The translations under genes were made by a program, and so were the position numbers. Shown in pieces: positions 19,101-31,400 of a stretch of 64,000 bases of DNA. The DNA is taken from NCBI RefSeq assembly GCF_021278025.1, contig NZ_JAIBHJ010000007.1:19851-83850 (forward strand). Direction: 5' to 3'. The notes below the pieces were generated by a model. That model was not told where the DNA came from. It made no database searches and saw only the letters and a program-made list of their open reading frames with translations. Each line of letters begins with the position of its first letter. Within the stretch, counting starts at the first letter, position 1. The stretch comes from Motilimonas sp. E26 (GTDB lineage Bacteria > Pseudomonadota > Gammaproteobacteria > Enterobacterales > CBDFNC01).

Positions 19101-22100
19101 CTAATGGGTCTACCGTACCGGTTTCCGTCGCGCCAGCAATGCCGATAACAGCCGCGATGTAGATATTATTTTCTTGGCAGTATTTGATGGTTTGCTCAAG
19201 GTGCGGAATCGACATTCGCAGTTGATCGTCTTGCTCAATCGCCAATAAGTTGGCTTGGCCAATACCAAATAGAGAAACTGTTTTCTTCATTGAATAATGC
19301 AGTAAACGACTGCCTAAGATCACCATACGCTGGTAACCTTTTTGTTCAAGAGCCCAATTTAGACCATACATATCAAGGGCTTCTTTCTCTATACCGGCTT
19401 TGATCAAGCCATTATTTCTGGCATAAAGTAACGCGGTCACATTAGATAAACTGCCGCCACTGGTGACCAAACCGAACACATGCTGTGGGTCTTGGCTATG
19501 TCGATCATAAAAGCGATTATCAAAGTTATAAAATAACTTATGTAAGGTCGAAATCACCTGGCGCTCAATTAAACTCATGCTACCTGATGTTTCAATCTTC
19601 ACTAAGTTCTGGTTTAGCTGAGCAATAATCTTACTTATTTCAGGCATGAAATTGGGTAACTTAGAGGTCATATGGCCAACGAAAGTATCCGCGGTAACAT
19701 CCACTATGCCTGGTAACACATTGGTTTTTAGTTCAGCAAGGTATTGCTCTAAAGACGTCGCGACAAGGGGCATATCAGTGCCACAAAAATGTTGACTGAG
19801 CCCAGTTACATCAGCTCCTAACCGAGGGGCGGCTATCGATGATTGCGAAGCATTTTGCTCGGTGTCTAACGCAACCTCTTGATCAACAAAATGCTGCAAT
19901 AAGCTCAAATCGAAATCTGTATGGCGAAGCTCATAAGCCAGTACGTCTGCGCCGACCTCAGTTGAGCCGTAAATATTGTATAAGCTCACATCTGGGAGTT
20001 TTTGCTGGAATGTTTTAGCCACATCCATGGTTAACGCTTCACCACTGGAAACAACGCCGCGCAATGAAGGAAGCGCATTAGGCTTAGTTAAGCTATCCAG
20101 CAACACCCTTAATAGCGAGGGAACTAAAGTGATCCGAGAAATACGATGCTGATTAATTTCTTGTATCAGGCTCGGTATGTCTTGAACTTGCTCATCACTC
20201 AGCACAACAAGATGTTTACCTAATGAGAATGGCTGAAATATTTCCGCGACATGATCAACAAAAGCCAGTGAAGTTTTATGGCAAAATACATCTTGTGCAA
20301 CAGCTGGTATATATTGATTCATCCACTCAATACGATTAACCATCGCTCGGTGGCTGCCCCGCACCCCTTTTGGCTTTCCAGTGGAGCCAGAAGTATAAAT
20401 GACATAGGCCACACTTTCTGAGTTAACCGCTTCTGCACTCTGGAACTGGTCAGAACAAAGTGCCAATGCATCAATAACATTTATCGCATCAAGACAGACC
20501 GCCTGCGTTGCTGAAATCGGCGTCGTTTCCATGATAGTGAGGCATGTGAGCACCGTATTTAACTGCGCATCTTCTAGCATATAAGCAAGGCGGTTTGCTG
20601 GATAATTAGCCGCTAACGGCACGTAAGCCGCGCCTAACTTTAGAATAGCCAGCATACTTACTAATGAATCAACACTGCGGGGCAAACAAATTCCGACTAA
20701 ATCCCCTGCTCTTATTTGTCGTTGTTGGCATAAATATTGGGCCAATTGATTGGCGCTAGCATTTAGCTGTCCATAGTTTATTTGCTGTTCGCCAAAAATC
20801 ACTGCAACGCTTTCTGGTGATGTTGTAGCCTGATGCTCTACCATTTGATGTAGCAATAATTCGCGTTGGTAAGGTGTTTCCGTTTGATTCCATTCTACTA
20901 ATTGTTGATGGCGTTCATGTTCACTTAAAAAGTTAGCCTGATACACACTAAGATCGGGCTGTACTGTCAATTGCTTCAATAGCAATTCAAAGTGTAAGCC
21001 CATTCGGGCTATCGTTTCGGCGTCAAATAAATCCGAATTGTACTCCCAACGAAATGACAAACCTTGCTGGTTTTCACTAACATATAAAGTGAGGTCAAAT
21101 TTGGCATCTTTGGTATCAACGGTAATGGGCTCTAACACCATTCCATCTAATTCAAACTTCGCCTGCTCATTGTTTTGCAGCACCAACATTACCTGAAATA
21201 GAGGACTATAGTTCGCACTTCTCTCAGGGTTTAAGCGTTCGACAACTTTCTCAAATGGTGCTTGTTGATGTGCATAAGCTTGGTATAAATTATCTCGGCT
21301 TTGCTGCAATAATTGATTAAAACTAGGGCGATCGGATAAATCAGCTCTTAACACCAAGGTATTGGCAAAGAAACCAATAATATTTGCAACTTCTGCTTGC
21401 TCCCTATTTGCAATAGGGGTGCCGATCACAATGTCTGTCTCATTACTATACCTAGCAATAAGTGTTGAAAATGCCGCGTGTAACCCCATAAAGAGAGTGG
21501 CGTCATTTTGCTGACAAACGCGACTAAGTTGATCTTTTAAACCGAGGCTAAGCTGTTGATCATAAACACTGCCTGAGAATGTCTGTGTAGAAGTGCGTGG
21601 TCTGTCCAAAGGTAAACCATGAACCAATGGTAATCCTGCCAGTTGTTGTTGCCAGTAATCCAATTGTTTGTCCAACCGTTCACCTTGCAACCATTGTCTT
21701 TGCCATGCTGCATAATCTGCATATTGAATAGGCAACTCAGTTAAAGGCGCTGACACCCCCTTTGATAGGGCGTTATATATACTGATAAATTCCTTTACCA
21801 ATACCGTCATTGACCAGCCATCGCTCGCGATGTGGTGCAAGGTGACATACAAAATATGCTGCTGCTCAGATAGGACTACCAGCGCACTGCGTAGCATAAA
21901 ATCGCAACTTAAATCAAACACACCATTGACTTGTTCATCTGCAATTCGACTGAGGGCAACCTCCTGATCTTGTTCATTTGATAGGTCAATAGTAGCCAAT
22001 GAAAAGTCTTCTGCTGATTTCAGATATAACTTCGGCTCCCCATTTTCTCCGGCATAAAAGCCCGTTCTTAAGGTATGGTGACGCTCCAGTAACATGGCAA

Positions 22101-22452
22101 AGGTTTGTTTGAGTAAGGCAAGGTCTAACTCACCTGTCATCTTCAGCGCTTGCGACATATTATAATGTGCGCCAGCACCTTCAATTTGGTCTAACAACCA
22201 AAGGCGCTGCTGAGTAAATGACAAGGGTAAATCGGCACGGTTTTCAAGTCGTGGGATCGTGACGATAGACTCCGCTTTTTTATTACCTGCTAGATAGCTA
22301 ACTATCTCACTTTTTGATGATTTTAACGCCGCCACTAAAGTTGGCGTTAATGCCGCTTTATTACCCCGAATAACCAGATCTTGTTTACTATCTAACCCTA
22401 CTCGTATGCCACTCTTTTTCAATTGGCTTAGTAAATCCATTACTGCATTCAT
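16123..22452 (-). CDS. terminal NRPS: docking-C-A(with inserted PLP decarboxylase)-T-C
   Basis: A 2109-residue assembly-line protein. Order: TubC-type docking domain (1-57), condensation domain (about 73-500, HHIASDG at 206-212), first part of an adenylation domain (about 540-842; A3 at 686-696, A5 YGSTE at 829-832). Next comes an insert of about 535 residues (about 843-1378) that is a PLP-dependent group II decarboxylase resembling PanP aspartate 1-decarboxylase (HVDAAWGG at 1132-1139, PLP lysine 1166 in CPHKQLYLPQG, His1052). The rest of the adenylation domain follows (1381-1567; A6 GELYVSGD, A7 YKTGD, A10 NGKIDR), then a carrier domain (LGGDS, Ser1614) and a terminal condensation domain (about 1668-2109, HHALVDG). 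Pocket residues read V-D-A-S-V-S-I-A-D-K, close to the published beta-alanine code. The decarboxylase probably makes beta-alanine for its host domain. The start overlaps the previous stop (ATGA). Confidence 0.93.
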   Translation of the reverse strand: MNAVMDLLSQLKKSGIRVGLDSKQDLVIRGNKAALTPTLVAALKSSKSEIVSYLAGNKKAESIVTIPRLENRADLPLSFTQQRLWLLDQIEGAGAHYNMSQALKMTGELDLALLKQTFAMLLERHHTLRTGFYAGENGEPKLYLKSAEDFSLATIDLSNEQDQEVALSRIADEQVNGVFDLSCDFMLRSALVVLSEQQHILYVTLHHIASDGWSMTVLVKEFISIYNALSKGVSAPLTELPIQYADYAAWQRQWLQGERLDKQLDYWQQQLAGLPLVHGLPLDRPRTSTQTFSGSVYDQQLSLGLKDQLSRVCQQNDATLFMGLHAAFSTLIARYSNETDIVIGTPIANREQAEVANIIGFFANTLVLRADLSDRPSFNQLLQQSRDNLYQAYAHQQAPFEKVVERLNPERSANYSPLFQVMLVLQNNEQAKFELDGMVLEPITVDTKDAKFDLTLYVSENQQGLSFRWEYNSDLFDAETIARMGLHFELLLKQLTVQPDLSVYQANFLSEHERHQQLVEWNQTETPYQRELLLHQMVEHQATTSPESVAVIFGEQQINYGQLNASANQLAQYLCQQRQIRAGDLVGICLPRSVDSLVSMLAILKLGAAYVPLAANYPANRLAYMLEDAQLNTVLTCLTIMETTPISATQAVCLDAINVIDALALCSDQFQSAEAVNSESVAYVIYTSGSTGKPKGVRGSHRAMVNRIEWMNQYIPAVAQDVFCHKTSLAFVDHVAEIFQPFSLGKHLVVLSDEQVQDIPSLIQEINQHRISRITLVPSLLRVLLDSLTKPNALPSLRGVVSSGEALTMDVAKTFQQKLPDVSLYNIYGSTEVGADVLAYELRHTDFDLSLLQHFVDQEVALDTEQNASQSSIAAPRLGADVTGLSQHFCGTDMPLVATSLEQYLAELKTNVLPGIVDVTADTFVGHMTSKLPNFMPEISKIIAQLNQNLVKIETSGSMSLIERQVISTLHKLFYNFDNRFYDRHSQDPQHVFGLVTSGGSLSNVTALLYARNNGLIKAGIEKEALDMYGLNWALEQKGYQRMVILGSRLLHYSMKKTVSLFGIGQANLLAIEQDDQLRMSIPHLEQTIKYCQENNIYIAAVIGIAGATETGTVDPLEDIAAVTRRHKLHFHVDAAWGGAFQFSNKYQHKLRGIEQADTITLCPHKQLYLPQGISLCLFRDTGSLQAITTHAHYQAQPGSFDMGQYTLEGSRPANALLLHASLHLISKPGYGRLVEQSMEKTAYFVKLIQASNCFEIVGSTPDLNIINYRYVPCDLRALERPYTLADLERLNDAVEVIQQEQFRAGRTFVSKTTLFLDAHGVNGSRVFRVVLSNPLTEFNSLQAVLLDQMQIAEEFVEASGSQGVNRFNQLANPAHHALDKWFIPVGKPLANAKVYVLDPELNLLPVGVTGELYVSGDCLAIDYLGQAELTAEVFVNSPFVANQRLYKTGDQMRWRADGTLEFVGRDDHQVKIRGCRIELGEIEQTLLAHERVSQVHVIAKNNPDRIIAYLVSSEVEQEGTQNLLIEQAKQLVACNLPDYMMPSIFIVLAALPLNPNGKIDRHALPEGDVSQTQNEMVAPSTPLEAQLCQVWQETLGLETIGIRDNFFELGGDSLTLIKLASKLSNLGFSVKAQDIHRQQTIEKLAKVIQQKAQVDLHQLSGSEIKGVPLLPSIHEMFEFAQGEGRQGDINHWNSNIILEFKTGYLNIARVNETINLLMKYHSVLRARINIQSSGAKQLNIIAHQDYHLSTVDLSSFQLTKSEKLKEVMAELQLSINLTSNPFQVCLLNFGEADHSYLAITIHHALVDGFSCGVLKNDFLSIYQQLEQGGKVTLPERDITYPAYAQALSEYVQSDQMQSELAVMSNFDWQQAQPLPTDYPGTNLVSSNQGLEVELSAQDTQALRFALSKLNKVSVRSALVAALVKSIAHLTQSQYVNLDIQRHGRRDEEVGQNLSRLVGYFSDVYTTPFYCPQGANIADEITDISQQFFNASKELKSFPLLRYLSQDSAVTALMDNIPRADIALNLLDDVESIESEEVGDIRLVSYDEVDHHNIWRDKKLTRKWKIYVLAHVVAGQVKVTFSYSDTLYKKETVEKLAEHFLNELTRLIK

Positions 22453-25400
22453 ATTGTCAATTCCACTTCATCAGATAGTAAATTATCGTCTTGATCCATT
22501 TGCACACTGAATAGCGTATCCAGCCTGTCCACTTCTACCGCCAATTGCGCCAAGGTTTCATTGTTAAAGAAATCTCTCAGTGCGAGATTGATGTTGAACT
22601 CGTTATTGATTTTGGTGACCGCCTTAGTTGCATTTAACGAATGCCCGCCCAATTGGAAAAAGTTATCGTTTATTCCCACTTGAGCCAGTCCCAGCACTTG
22701 TTGCCATATCTCACTTAAACGTTGCTCGGTGTCCGTCGTTGGCGCAACATACTCCCCTTGCACTTGACTTAAGTCAGGGTCCGGTAACCCTTTTCTATCC
22801 ACTTTGCCATTCGCCGTCAGTGGCATAGCATCAAGTAACATTAGGCTGCCTGGCAACATGTAATCTGGCAGCTGTTCACTCAAATAACTGCGCAATTGAT
22901 GACTAAATGCCGCTACATCAACCACCCCGTCACTGCTCACAACATAGGCCACAATCAAGTCTGGATCGTTTTGTGCCATGACCACACATTGCGCCACCGC
23001 TGGGTGCTTCACTAAGCATTCTTCTATCTCACCCAGTTCAATCCTAAAACCACGGATCTTCACTTGATGGTCTAACCGACCGAGGTATTCCAACTCACCT
23101 CCACGCTGATACCGTACCAAATCGCCAGTGCGGTAAACCCGCCCTAATGGCGATGACCCAACTGTAAAGTTGATGAACTTCTCCGCCGTTAGCGCATCAC
23201 GGTTTAAATAACCTTTCGCTAGCCCTGCTCCGCCAATTAATAGCTCACCCGCGACACCCATTGGCACCGGTTGCAACTGGTTATCCACCACATAAAACTG
23301 GGTATTGGCAATCGGGCGCCCTAAGGTGATCGGCGTGTCTACTGATAATGCTTGTACTGACGACCACACACAGGTTTCGGTGGGGCCATACATGTTCCAC
23401 AAGGCGATGTGAATTTGTTGTGTTAACGCCGCTTTTAATTTACTGCTTAACGCCTCACCACCACACAACACTTTGAGTGGCTGCTGGGCGTACCAGCCGT
23501 CATCAATCAGCATGTTCCAAGTGGCCGGCGTGGCTTGCATCATCGACACTTGATGGCTATCAAGCAATTGGCGCAGCGCACCTGGCTGGGAGGCATCATC
23601 GCGACTGGCAATCACCAATGTCGCACCACTGATCAGCGGCAAGTAGAGCTCTAAGGTATGAATATCAAACGACAGTGACGTGACAGCCAACAAGGTGTCA
23701 TCATGACTCAGGCCGGGTTTATCTTGCATCGACAGCATAAAGTTGGTCAGCGCGCCATGTTGGATCATCACGCCTTTAGGCTGACCTGTTGAGCCTGAGG
23801 TATAAATCACATAGGCCAAATCCTCTGCGCTAACGGCAACTTCATCAACATTATGTGATTCGTAGTCAGACACATCGGTGGTGTCTAAATCAACCACGGT
23901 TTGCCCATCGACTGTTAACACGTCACGTAAGTGACTTTGCGTGATCACCACTTGGGCACCACTATCAGCCAACATGTAGGCCAATCGCGCCTGGGGATAA
24001 TGAGGATCTAAGGCCACGTACGCCCCGCCCGCTTTGAAGATAGCCAACAGCGCCACCATCATTTGTTCGCTGCGCTCAACACAAAGCCCGACAAGGCTAT
24101 TTCGACAAACGCCCAAGGACCTCAAATGACGCGCCAGTTGATTGGCTTGTTCATTTAGATCTTGGTAACTCAAGGTACGCTGTGCAAAGCACACCGCCGT
24201 TTTCGTTGCATTGGTATCTGCTTGCTGAGCAAACAGATACGGCAGCGGAGAATCAGGTAAAATAACCTTGGTGGCATTGAGTTCGGTCAGCAAATATTGC
24301 GATTCTGACGCCGATAACATCGGCACATTAAATACACTCACACTCGGCTGTGATACTAAACCATCCAGTAAAATGGCAAAATTTTCCGCCATTTTTTCTA
24401 TGGTTTCGCAGTAAAAAACATCTCGGCTATATTCCCAGTTGAGTGCCAGTCCTTGCGGTGTTTCTTTTACATATAGTGTTAGATCATACTTAGCTTTGTG
24501 CTCAGGATAAGCCAATTCTGTTACCGTTAAATCCGGTAAAGTAATATTAGTTTGCTCATTATTTTGTAACACCAGCATGATTTGAAATAGTGGCGTATGA
24601 CTCACACTACGCTCAGGCTGGATAACTTCTACAATTTGCTCAAACGGTACCTGCTGATGATCAAAAGCGTCGAGACAGGTTTGTCTACTTTGCCCAAGTA
24701 GCTCAGTAAAACTAGGCTCACAGCTCAAATCGGATCGAAGCACTAAGTTATTGACAAAAAAGCCAAGTAATTTAGCCACTTCCGCTTGCTCACGGTTAGC
24801 AATGGCTGAGCCAATTACGATGTCTTTCTCATTACTAAAACGAGATAAAAACGCTGCAAAGGCCGCGTTAAGTCCCATAAATAATGTTGCTTCATTGTGC
24901 TGACAAAGACCACGTAAGCCATCCGCTGTTTTACTTGAAATGGTTTGAGTCACATTTCCGCCACGAAAACTGGGCAAATTTGGCCGTGTAAAATCCAATG
25001 GTAAACTGTGTACGCGGGGTAAGTCAGCAAGCTGCTGCTGCCAATAGCTTAACTGTTTTGTTAAATAATCACCTTGTAACCATTCTCGTTGCCAAATGGC
25101 ATAATCAGCATATTGCACCGGCAACGGCGCAAGTGGATCCCCCTCCCCTTTAGCAAACGCTTGATAAAGCAGGCTGAATTCTCGCATTAATAAGCTAACA
25201 GACCAACCATCTGATGCAATATGATGCAGCGTGACCAGTAGCACATGATGTTCGCTAGCAAGAGTAACTAATGTTGCACGCAACATGAGATCACGTTCAA
25301 GATCAAAGCCGTTCTCCAGCTCATTTTGCATTATTGACTCAAGATCCGCCTGCTGCTCTGATGCGGTTAGTGTCGCTAAATTTACCCTATTAATACTGAC

Positions 25401-28400
25401 ACTTACCTGTTCATTAATAACTTGCACTGGCTCGTGTTGAGGATAATTAGTACGTAATACTTGGTGGCGCTCAACCAAGGTTGTCATGGCTTTGGTTAAC
25501 GCCACGTTATCGAGCTTACCTTTAAGCTCGATTACCGTTGGCATATTGTAATGAGCATTGCTGCCTTCAATTTGATTTAACAGCCATAAACGCTGCTGGG
25601 CAAATGAAAGCGGTATCGGTCCCTGTTTTTCATACGCAATAATAGCCATGCTCTGTTGGCTGGTTTGACTGTTAATCGTTTCTACTAACGCCGACACGGT
25701 TTGCGCTTGAAATAGGGTTTTCACTGGCAACTGAAGATCAAACGCCTGATTCACCTTAGCAATGACTTGGGTTGCAGTAAGTGAATGGCCGCCCAATTGG
25801 AAAAAGTTGTCTTGTAACCCTATCTGCGGTTGTTTCAGTACTTGCTGCCAGATCTCACAAATCTGCCGCTCTAGCTCGCAATTTGGCGCAACATAATCTT
25901 GCCCTTGGTTTAAGTCTGGTTGTGGTAAGGCTTTACGATCTATCTTGCCATTACTATTGAGTGGCAGCTGCTCAAGACACATCATGACACTTGGGATCAT
26001 GTAATCTGGCAATTGCGCAGCTAGCTGAGCGCGCACCGTCTCTATTAGCACTTTTTGCTCAGTCTCAACCAAGGTTTTGCTCGCAACAAGATAGGCCGCT
26101 AAATAGGGTTGGCCCGGTTTATCTTCGCGCACTAATGCCACACACTGCTTAACGCCGTCGGCGTTAAGTATTTGTTGCTCTACTTCGGCTAATTCAATGC
26201 GATAACCACGTATTTTCACCTGGTCATCCGCTCGGCCTAAAAAGACCAGCTGACCATCTGACTGCCAGCGCACTAAGTCACCGGTTTTGTATAATCGAGT
26301 GGCTGGCTCGCCCGCGATTAATGTGTGTTCAATAAAGCGCTGTGCCGTTAAATCATCACGATTTAAGTAGCCTCGGCCAACACCATCTCCCGCAATATAA
26401 AGCTCCCCTACTGCGCCAACAGGCAACAAGTTTAGATTGGCGCCTAGAACATACAACTGAGTATTGGCGATACCGCGGCCAATGGTTAACGGCGTGTTAG
26501 GCTCAATCACTTGCGCACTGGCACAAACAGTGGTTTCACTCGGACCATAAGCATTGATTAAACGGTAACGCTGTGACCAGCGCTGAGCTTGCAGTGGGTC
26601 GCACGCTTCGCCCGCCACAATAAGTGATTGCAGCACATAATTAGCCTCAATGTCTAAGTGGGGCAATAAGGAGGGCGGTAACGTGGCATGAGTGATTTTT
26701 TGCTCAACCAGCATCTGTTGCAGCAATGCAGGGTTGGTGCGGCTGTCATCACTGCAAATATGCAGCGATGCGCCATGCATTAACGCCATCAGCCACTCAA
26801 ACGTTGCCGCATCAAAACTAAACGAGGCAAATTGCAGCACTCTACTTTGCGCGCTGACCAAAAACGCCGATTTCTGGCCAAAGGCCAAGTTCACCGCGCC
26901 GCGATGCTCAAGCAATGTCCCCTTTGGCTTACCCGTGGTGCCCGAGGTGTAAATCACATACGCCAACTGACGACAGTGCTGGTCATTCATCTCAAGATCT
27001 GACGTCTTTTGACTTGATATTGCATCATTGGCTTGCTCTAACACCAAGGTGTCAACGTGACGGCCTAAGTTAACTATCTTGTCGGCGATGTCTTGCTGCG
27101 TGATCACCAAATTGGCCTGACTGTCGTCAAGCATAAAGGCTAAGCGCTCTGGCGGATAAAGCGGATCAAGGGGCAGATACGCGCCACCCGCTTTTAAGAT
27201 AGCCAAAAGCGTGACAACGGTGTCGACAGAGCGCGCTAAAGAAACACCGATTAACTGCTCTGGCGCTACTTGGTACTGCTCACGTAAATAATGCGCTAGC
27301 TGATTCGCTTTAGCATTTAATTGCGCGTAAGTTAATTGTGTAGTGGTATCGGCAACAGCTAACTGATCGGCAAATTCAACTGCTTTTTGTTCAAACACCT
27401 GTTGTAAGCAAACATTATCCGGATAGTGTGTCTGCGTATCATTCCAGGCCACGAGCTGCTGGTGAAGCTGAGACTTTGAGATCCAATTTAAATTGGCGAT
27501 AGGGCTGTCGGGAGACGAGCAAATAGCATCCATTAATTGTGTCAAGTGCTCGGCCATCGCGGTAATCGAACTTGGCTTAAATATATCGGTATTATATTCC
27601 CAACTAAACGACAAGCCTTGTTCGGTATCTTTTACATTAATACTGAGATCGTATTTCGCTATTTGCGCGTTTAAAGCAACTGGGTTAACCCTAATGCCGG
27701 GTAAATCAACGTTGGCCGTTTCATTGTTTTGTAGCACCAATAAAATTTGGAATAACGGTGCATGACTAGTACTGCGCTCAGGCTGTAGTCGCTCTATCAC
27801 TTGCTCAAATGGCGTTTGTTGATGATCATAAGCATCCAATAAGGTCGCTTTACTTTGGCGCAGCAACTGCGCAAAGGTGGGCTTGCCTGTTAAATCTGAG
27901 CGCAGCACTAAATTATTGATAAAAAAGCCAATCATCGGCGCAACTTCAGCTTGCTCGCGATTAGCAATCGGGGTACCAATCACAATATCAGTTTCATTGC
28001 TGTAACCCGAAATCAAGCTCGCGAGCGCACCGTGTAGCCCCATAAATAATGTGGCATCATTATTTTGGCAAAGTGCTTTAAAAGCATTACTGGTCCTTAG
28101 ATTTAGGTTTTGCTCTAATTGTGCGCCGCGATAGCTTTGTTGATCAGGTCTTGCATGATCAAGTGGTAAGCTGTGAACCAAGGGTAAATTTTGTAATTTA
28201 GCTTGCCAATAATTGAGGTCCTGCTCTAAACGTTCGCCACTGAGTAAGCGCCGTTGCCAGTGCGCATAATCGGCATACTGGAATGCTAATGGCGCAAGAG
28301 CAACCTCCGTTCCCGCCACATAGTCACGGTAAGCTTGACTGAGCTCATTCATTAAAATGGAGATAGACCAGCCATCAGCAGCAATGTGGTGCATGGTCAC

Positions 28401-31400
28401 GAGTAGCTGGTGTTTTTGCGCTGACAAGCGGATCAGTTGCGCGCGCAGCATCATATCTTGAGATAAATCAAACAGACGACTGGCCTCTTGCTCAATGATC
28501 TGTTGGCTGTTGACGCCTTGTTGTGCCATAGGCTGTGACGAGAGGTCCGTAACTGCTATGGTCATTGCACTGGCGGGTTGGATCAGCTGATAAACCGCCC
28601 CTTGCTCATCGGTTTGAAAGCAAGTTCGTAAACTTTCATGGCGCGCTAAAATATAGCTAAATGCACGGTTAAGGGCATCCAAATCTAAGTGGCCATCAAG
28701 TTGCAATGTTTCATGCATGTTATACTGCGCACTGCCCCCTTGTATGTTGTCCAGCAGCCACAAGCGCTGCTGGGCAAACGATGCCAATATAGGCTCATCA
28801 CGAGAGACTGGAGTGAATTTTTCTGTATCACTGACATTGGCTAAGCTGATCGCTTGCGCCAGTTGTGCCAACGTTTGATGCTCAAATAACTGTTTCACCG
28901 CTAAATTGATGCCAAACTGGTGATTGACACGCGCAATAACACGGGTTGCCGATAACGAGTGGCCCCCTAGTTGGAAAAAGTTATCACTACAACCGATTTG
29001 GCGATGGCCAAGCACATCTTGCCAAATCTGACTTAAGGCTAATTCTGTTGCGCTGCTCGGCGCCTGATAATCACGGCTCTTGGCTTGCCAATCAGGCTCT
29101 GGTAAAGCGTGGCGGTCAATTTTACCGTTTCGATTTAACGGTAAAGCGTCTAACGCGATATATTGACTGGGCTGCATATAGTCTGGCAAGTTAGCACTGA
29201 GTTGCACTTTGATCTGTTCAAGCTTTACTTGCTGATTGAGCAGTTTAACGTAGGCTACCAGTTGCTTTTGCAGCTGAGGATCTTGTTTGAGTAACACCGC
29301 CGCAGCAACGACTCCATCACAACTAGATAATTTTGCTTCTATTTCACCCAGTTCAATCCTGAATCCACGCAATTTAACTTGGTTATCACGTCGGCCTATA
29401 TACAACAATTGCCCGTCTGGGCTACGTTTCACGAGGTCGCCTGTTTTGTACAAACGCGCATCATCTTGTTGGCGATATGGATGCGGAATGAATTTTTCTG
29501 CCGTCAGTTCGTCTTGGTTTAAATAGCCCTGCGCCAATCCAACGCCACCAATATAAAGCTCACCAACACAACCTGCAGGCAACAATTGTTGGTTGGGGCC
29601 AAGGATCAAGCTGTCAATCCCCTCTATTGCAACGCCGATAGCGGGCCAAGAATCTGCCGCCGAATGAGTGGCATTGAAGGTAGTTGCAACATGGGTTTCC
29701 GTTGGCCCGTAATGGTTCCAGAGATCACAGGATGGATGACCATCAAAAAACTGGCGTAGCTCAACGCTCATGTATAAGGCTTCACCAGCCACGATCACTT
29801 GCTGCAATTCTGGTAGTTTCTTGTGCTGTAACAAGGCTTGTTCAGCAACCAATTGCATGACTGCTGGCGGCACAAATAAGCGCTGGATCTGCAAAGCCTC
29901 AACCCGTTCACTTAATTTGTCTAATTGTGCTTTTTCAGCCTCAGTGATTAAGACTAATTCACTGGCAGTGTACCAAGTGGTGGCTAGTTCTTGTATCGAC
30001 ACATCAAACGTCAGTGGCGTGAACTGTAACGTACGTAAAGGCGTTGATAAGCCGTCATGTTTGGCAGTAGAAGCCACTAGGTTAGTGATGGTTTGATGAG
30101 TTTGTAACACCGCCTTTGGCAACCCAGTAGAGCCAGAGGTATAAATAACATAAGCCACATCTTGCGCCGACACCGTTTGCGGCAGGTTTGCATTTGGCTG
30201 CTCTGAGCATTGCTGTAACGTTGCTTCAAGATCAAGCTCTACGCGAGCGAGATCTGGCTTCAATTGCGCTATAACCTGACTGAAGCGTTGCTGCGTCAGC
30301 GCAAGCTGAACGCCACTGTCTTGCAAAATATGACTCAATCGCGCCGCAGGTGTGGCTGGGTCAAGGGGTAAATAAGCCGAGCCTAGTTTTAAGATTGCCA
30401 GCAGACCAATAATACTTTCTATTGAGCGTTCAACCATTAAAGCAACACGATGGGCTTGGCAAACGCCATGCTCTTTATTTAGTAAGTGAGCTAATTGGTT
30501 CGCTTGCTGGTTCAATTCAAGGTAAGTCAATGAACGATTCTGCCAAACCAAGGCCTTGGTATGAGGTTCAGAAACAGCCTGTTGTTCAACCAATTGGTGA
30601 ATGCAGGGTAAGTTGTCTGGCATACTTGGAGCCAACAATTGCGCTAATTGGGCGGTTTGCTCTGGCGGTGTTAATATGGCGAGGGTAAAAATATCCTGCG
30701 TCGGTGCAGCCATACATTGCTGTAACAAGTGCTCAAAATGCGCCGCCATGCTGGCAATGGTGTCATGATTAAATATATCAGTGGCGTACTCCCACGAAAG
30801 CTCAAGACCAGTCTCAGTTTCAATCACATCTAAACTTAAATCAAATTTCGCAGTTTGGCTTTGTTGCTCAACAGGGGTTATTTCCATGCCCGCCAAGCGA
30901 GGGATCCCCGCCGCGTTGTTTTGCAATGCCAACATCACTTGAAAAATTGGGCTAAGGTTTAGATGGCGCTCAACCTGCATTTGCTCAACTAAGTATTCAA
31001 ATGGCGCTTGTTGATGTTCAAACGCATCTAACAAACAGTCACGACATTGTTGCAACAGTTCATTAAAGCTACATTGTTGTTTTAGCTCTGTTCTTAACGC
31101 TAAGCTATTAACGAAGAAGCCGACTAAAGGCGCCAGTTGATCATTATCTCGATTCGCCGTCGGCGTGCCAATCACGATATCGGTGTCATTACTGTAGCGC
31201 GACAATAATGATACTAGTCCTGCATGGAGCAACATAAATAGGGTGACGCCCGATTGTTGTGCGAAGCGATTCCACTGCGCCGTGGTGCTAACATCAAGCT
31301 TCCTGACAATGGTCTGCCCTTTAAACGAGGATACCTTAGGCCGCGCTTTATCAAGTGGCAGACTATGCTGACCGGAATGTCCGGCTAACTTTTCACGCCA

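Noticed and set aside
16123-22452. Separate decarboxylase gene mis-joined to an NRPS by assembly error
   Set aside because: The frame is continuous across both junctions, the insert falls exactly in the A5-A6 loop, and both adenylation parts are needed to give one complete domain with matching specificity.
22628-30688. Several 60-110-codon plus-strand ORFs within the NRPS
   Set aside because: They recur at equivalent positions in repeated modules and are antisense shadows of conserved adenylation and carrier motifs.
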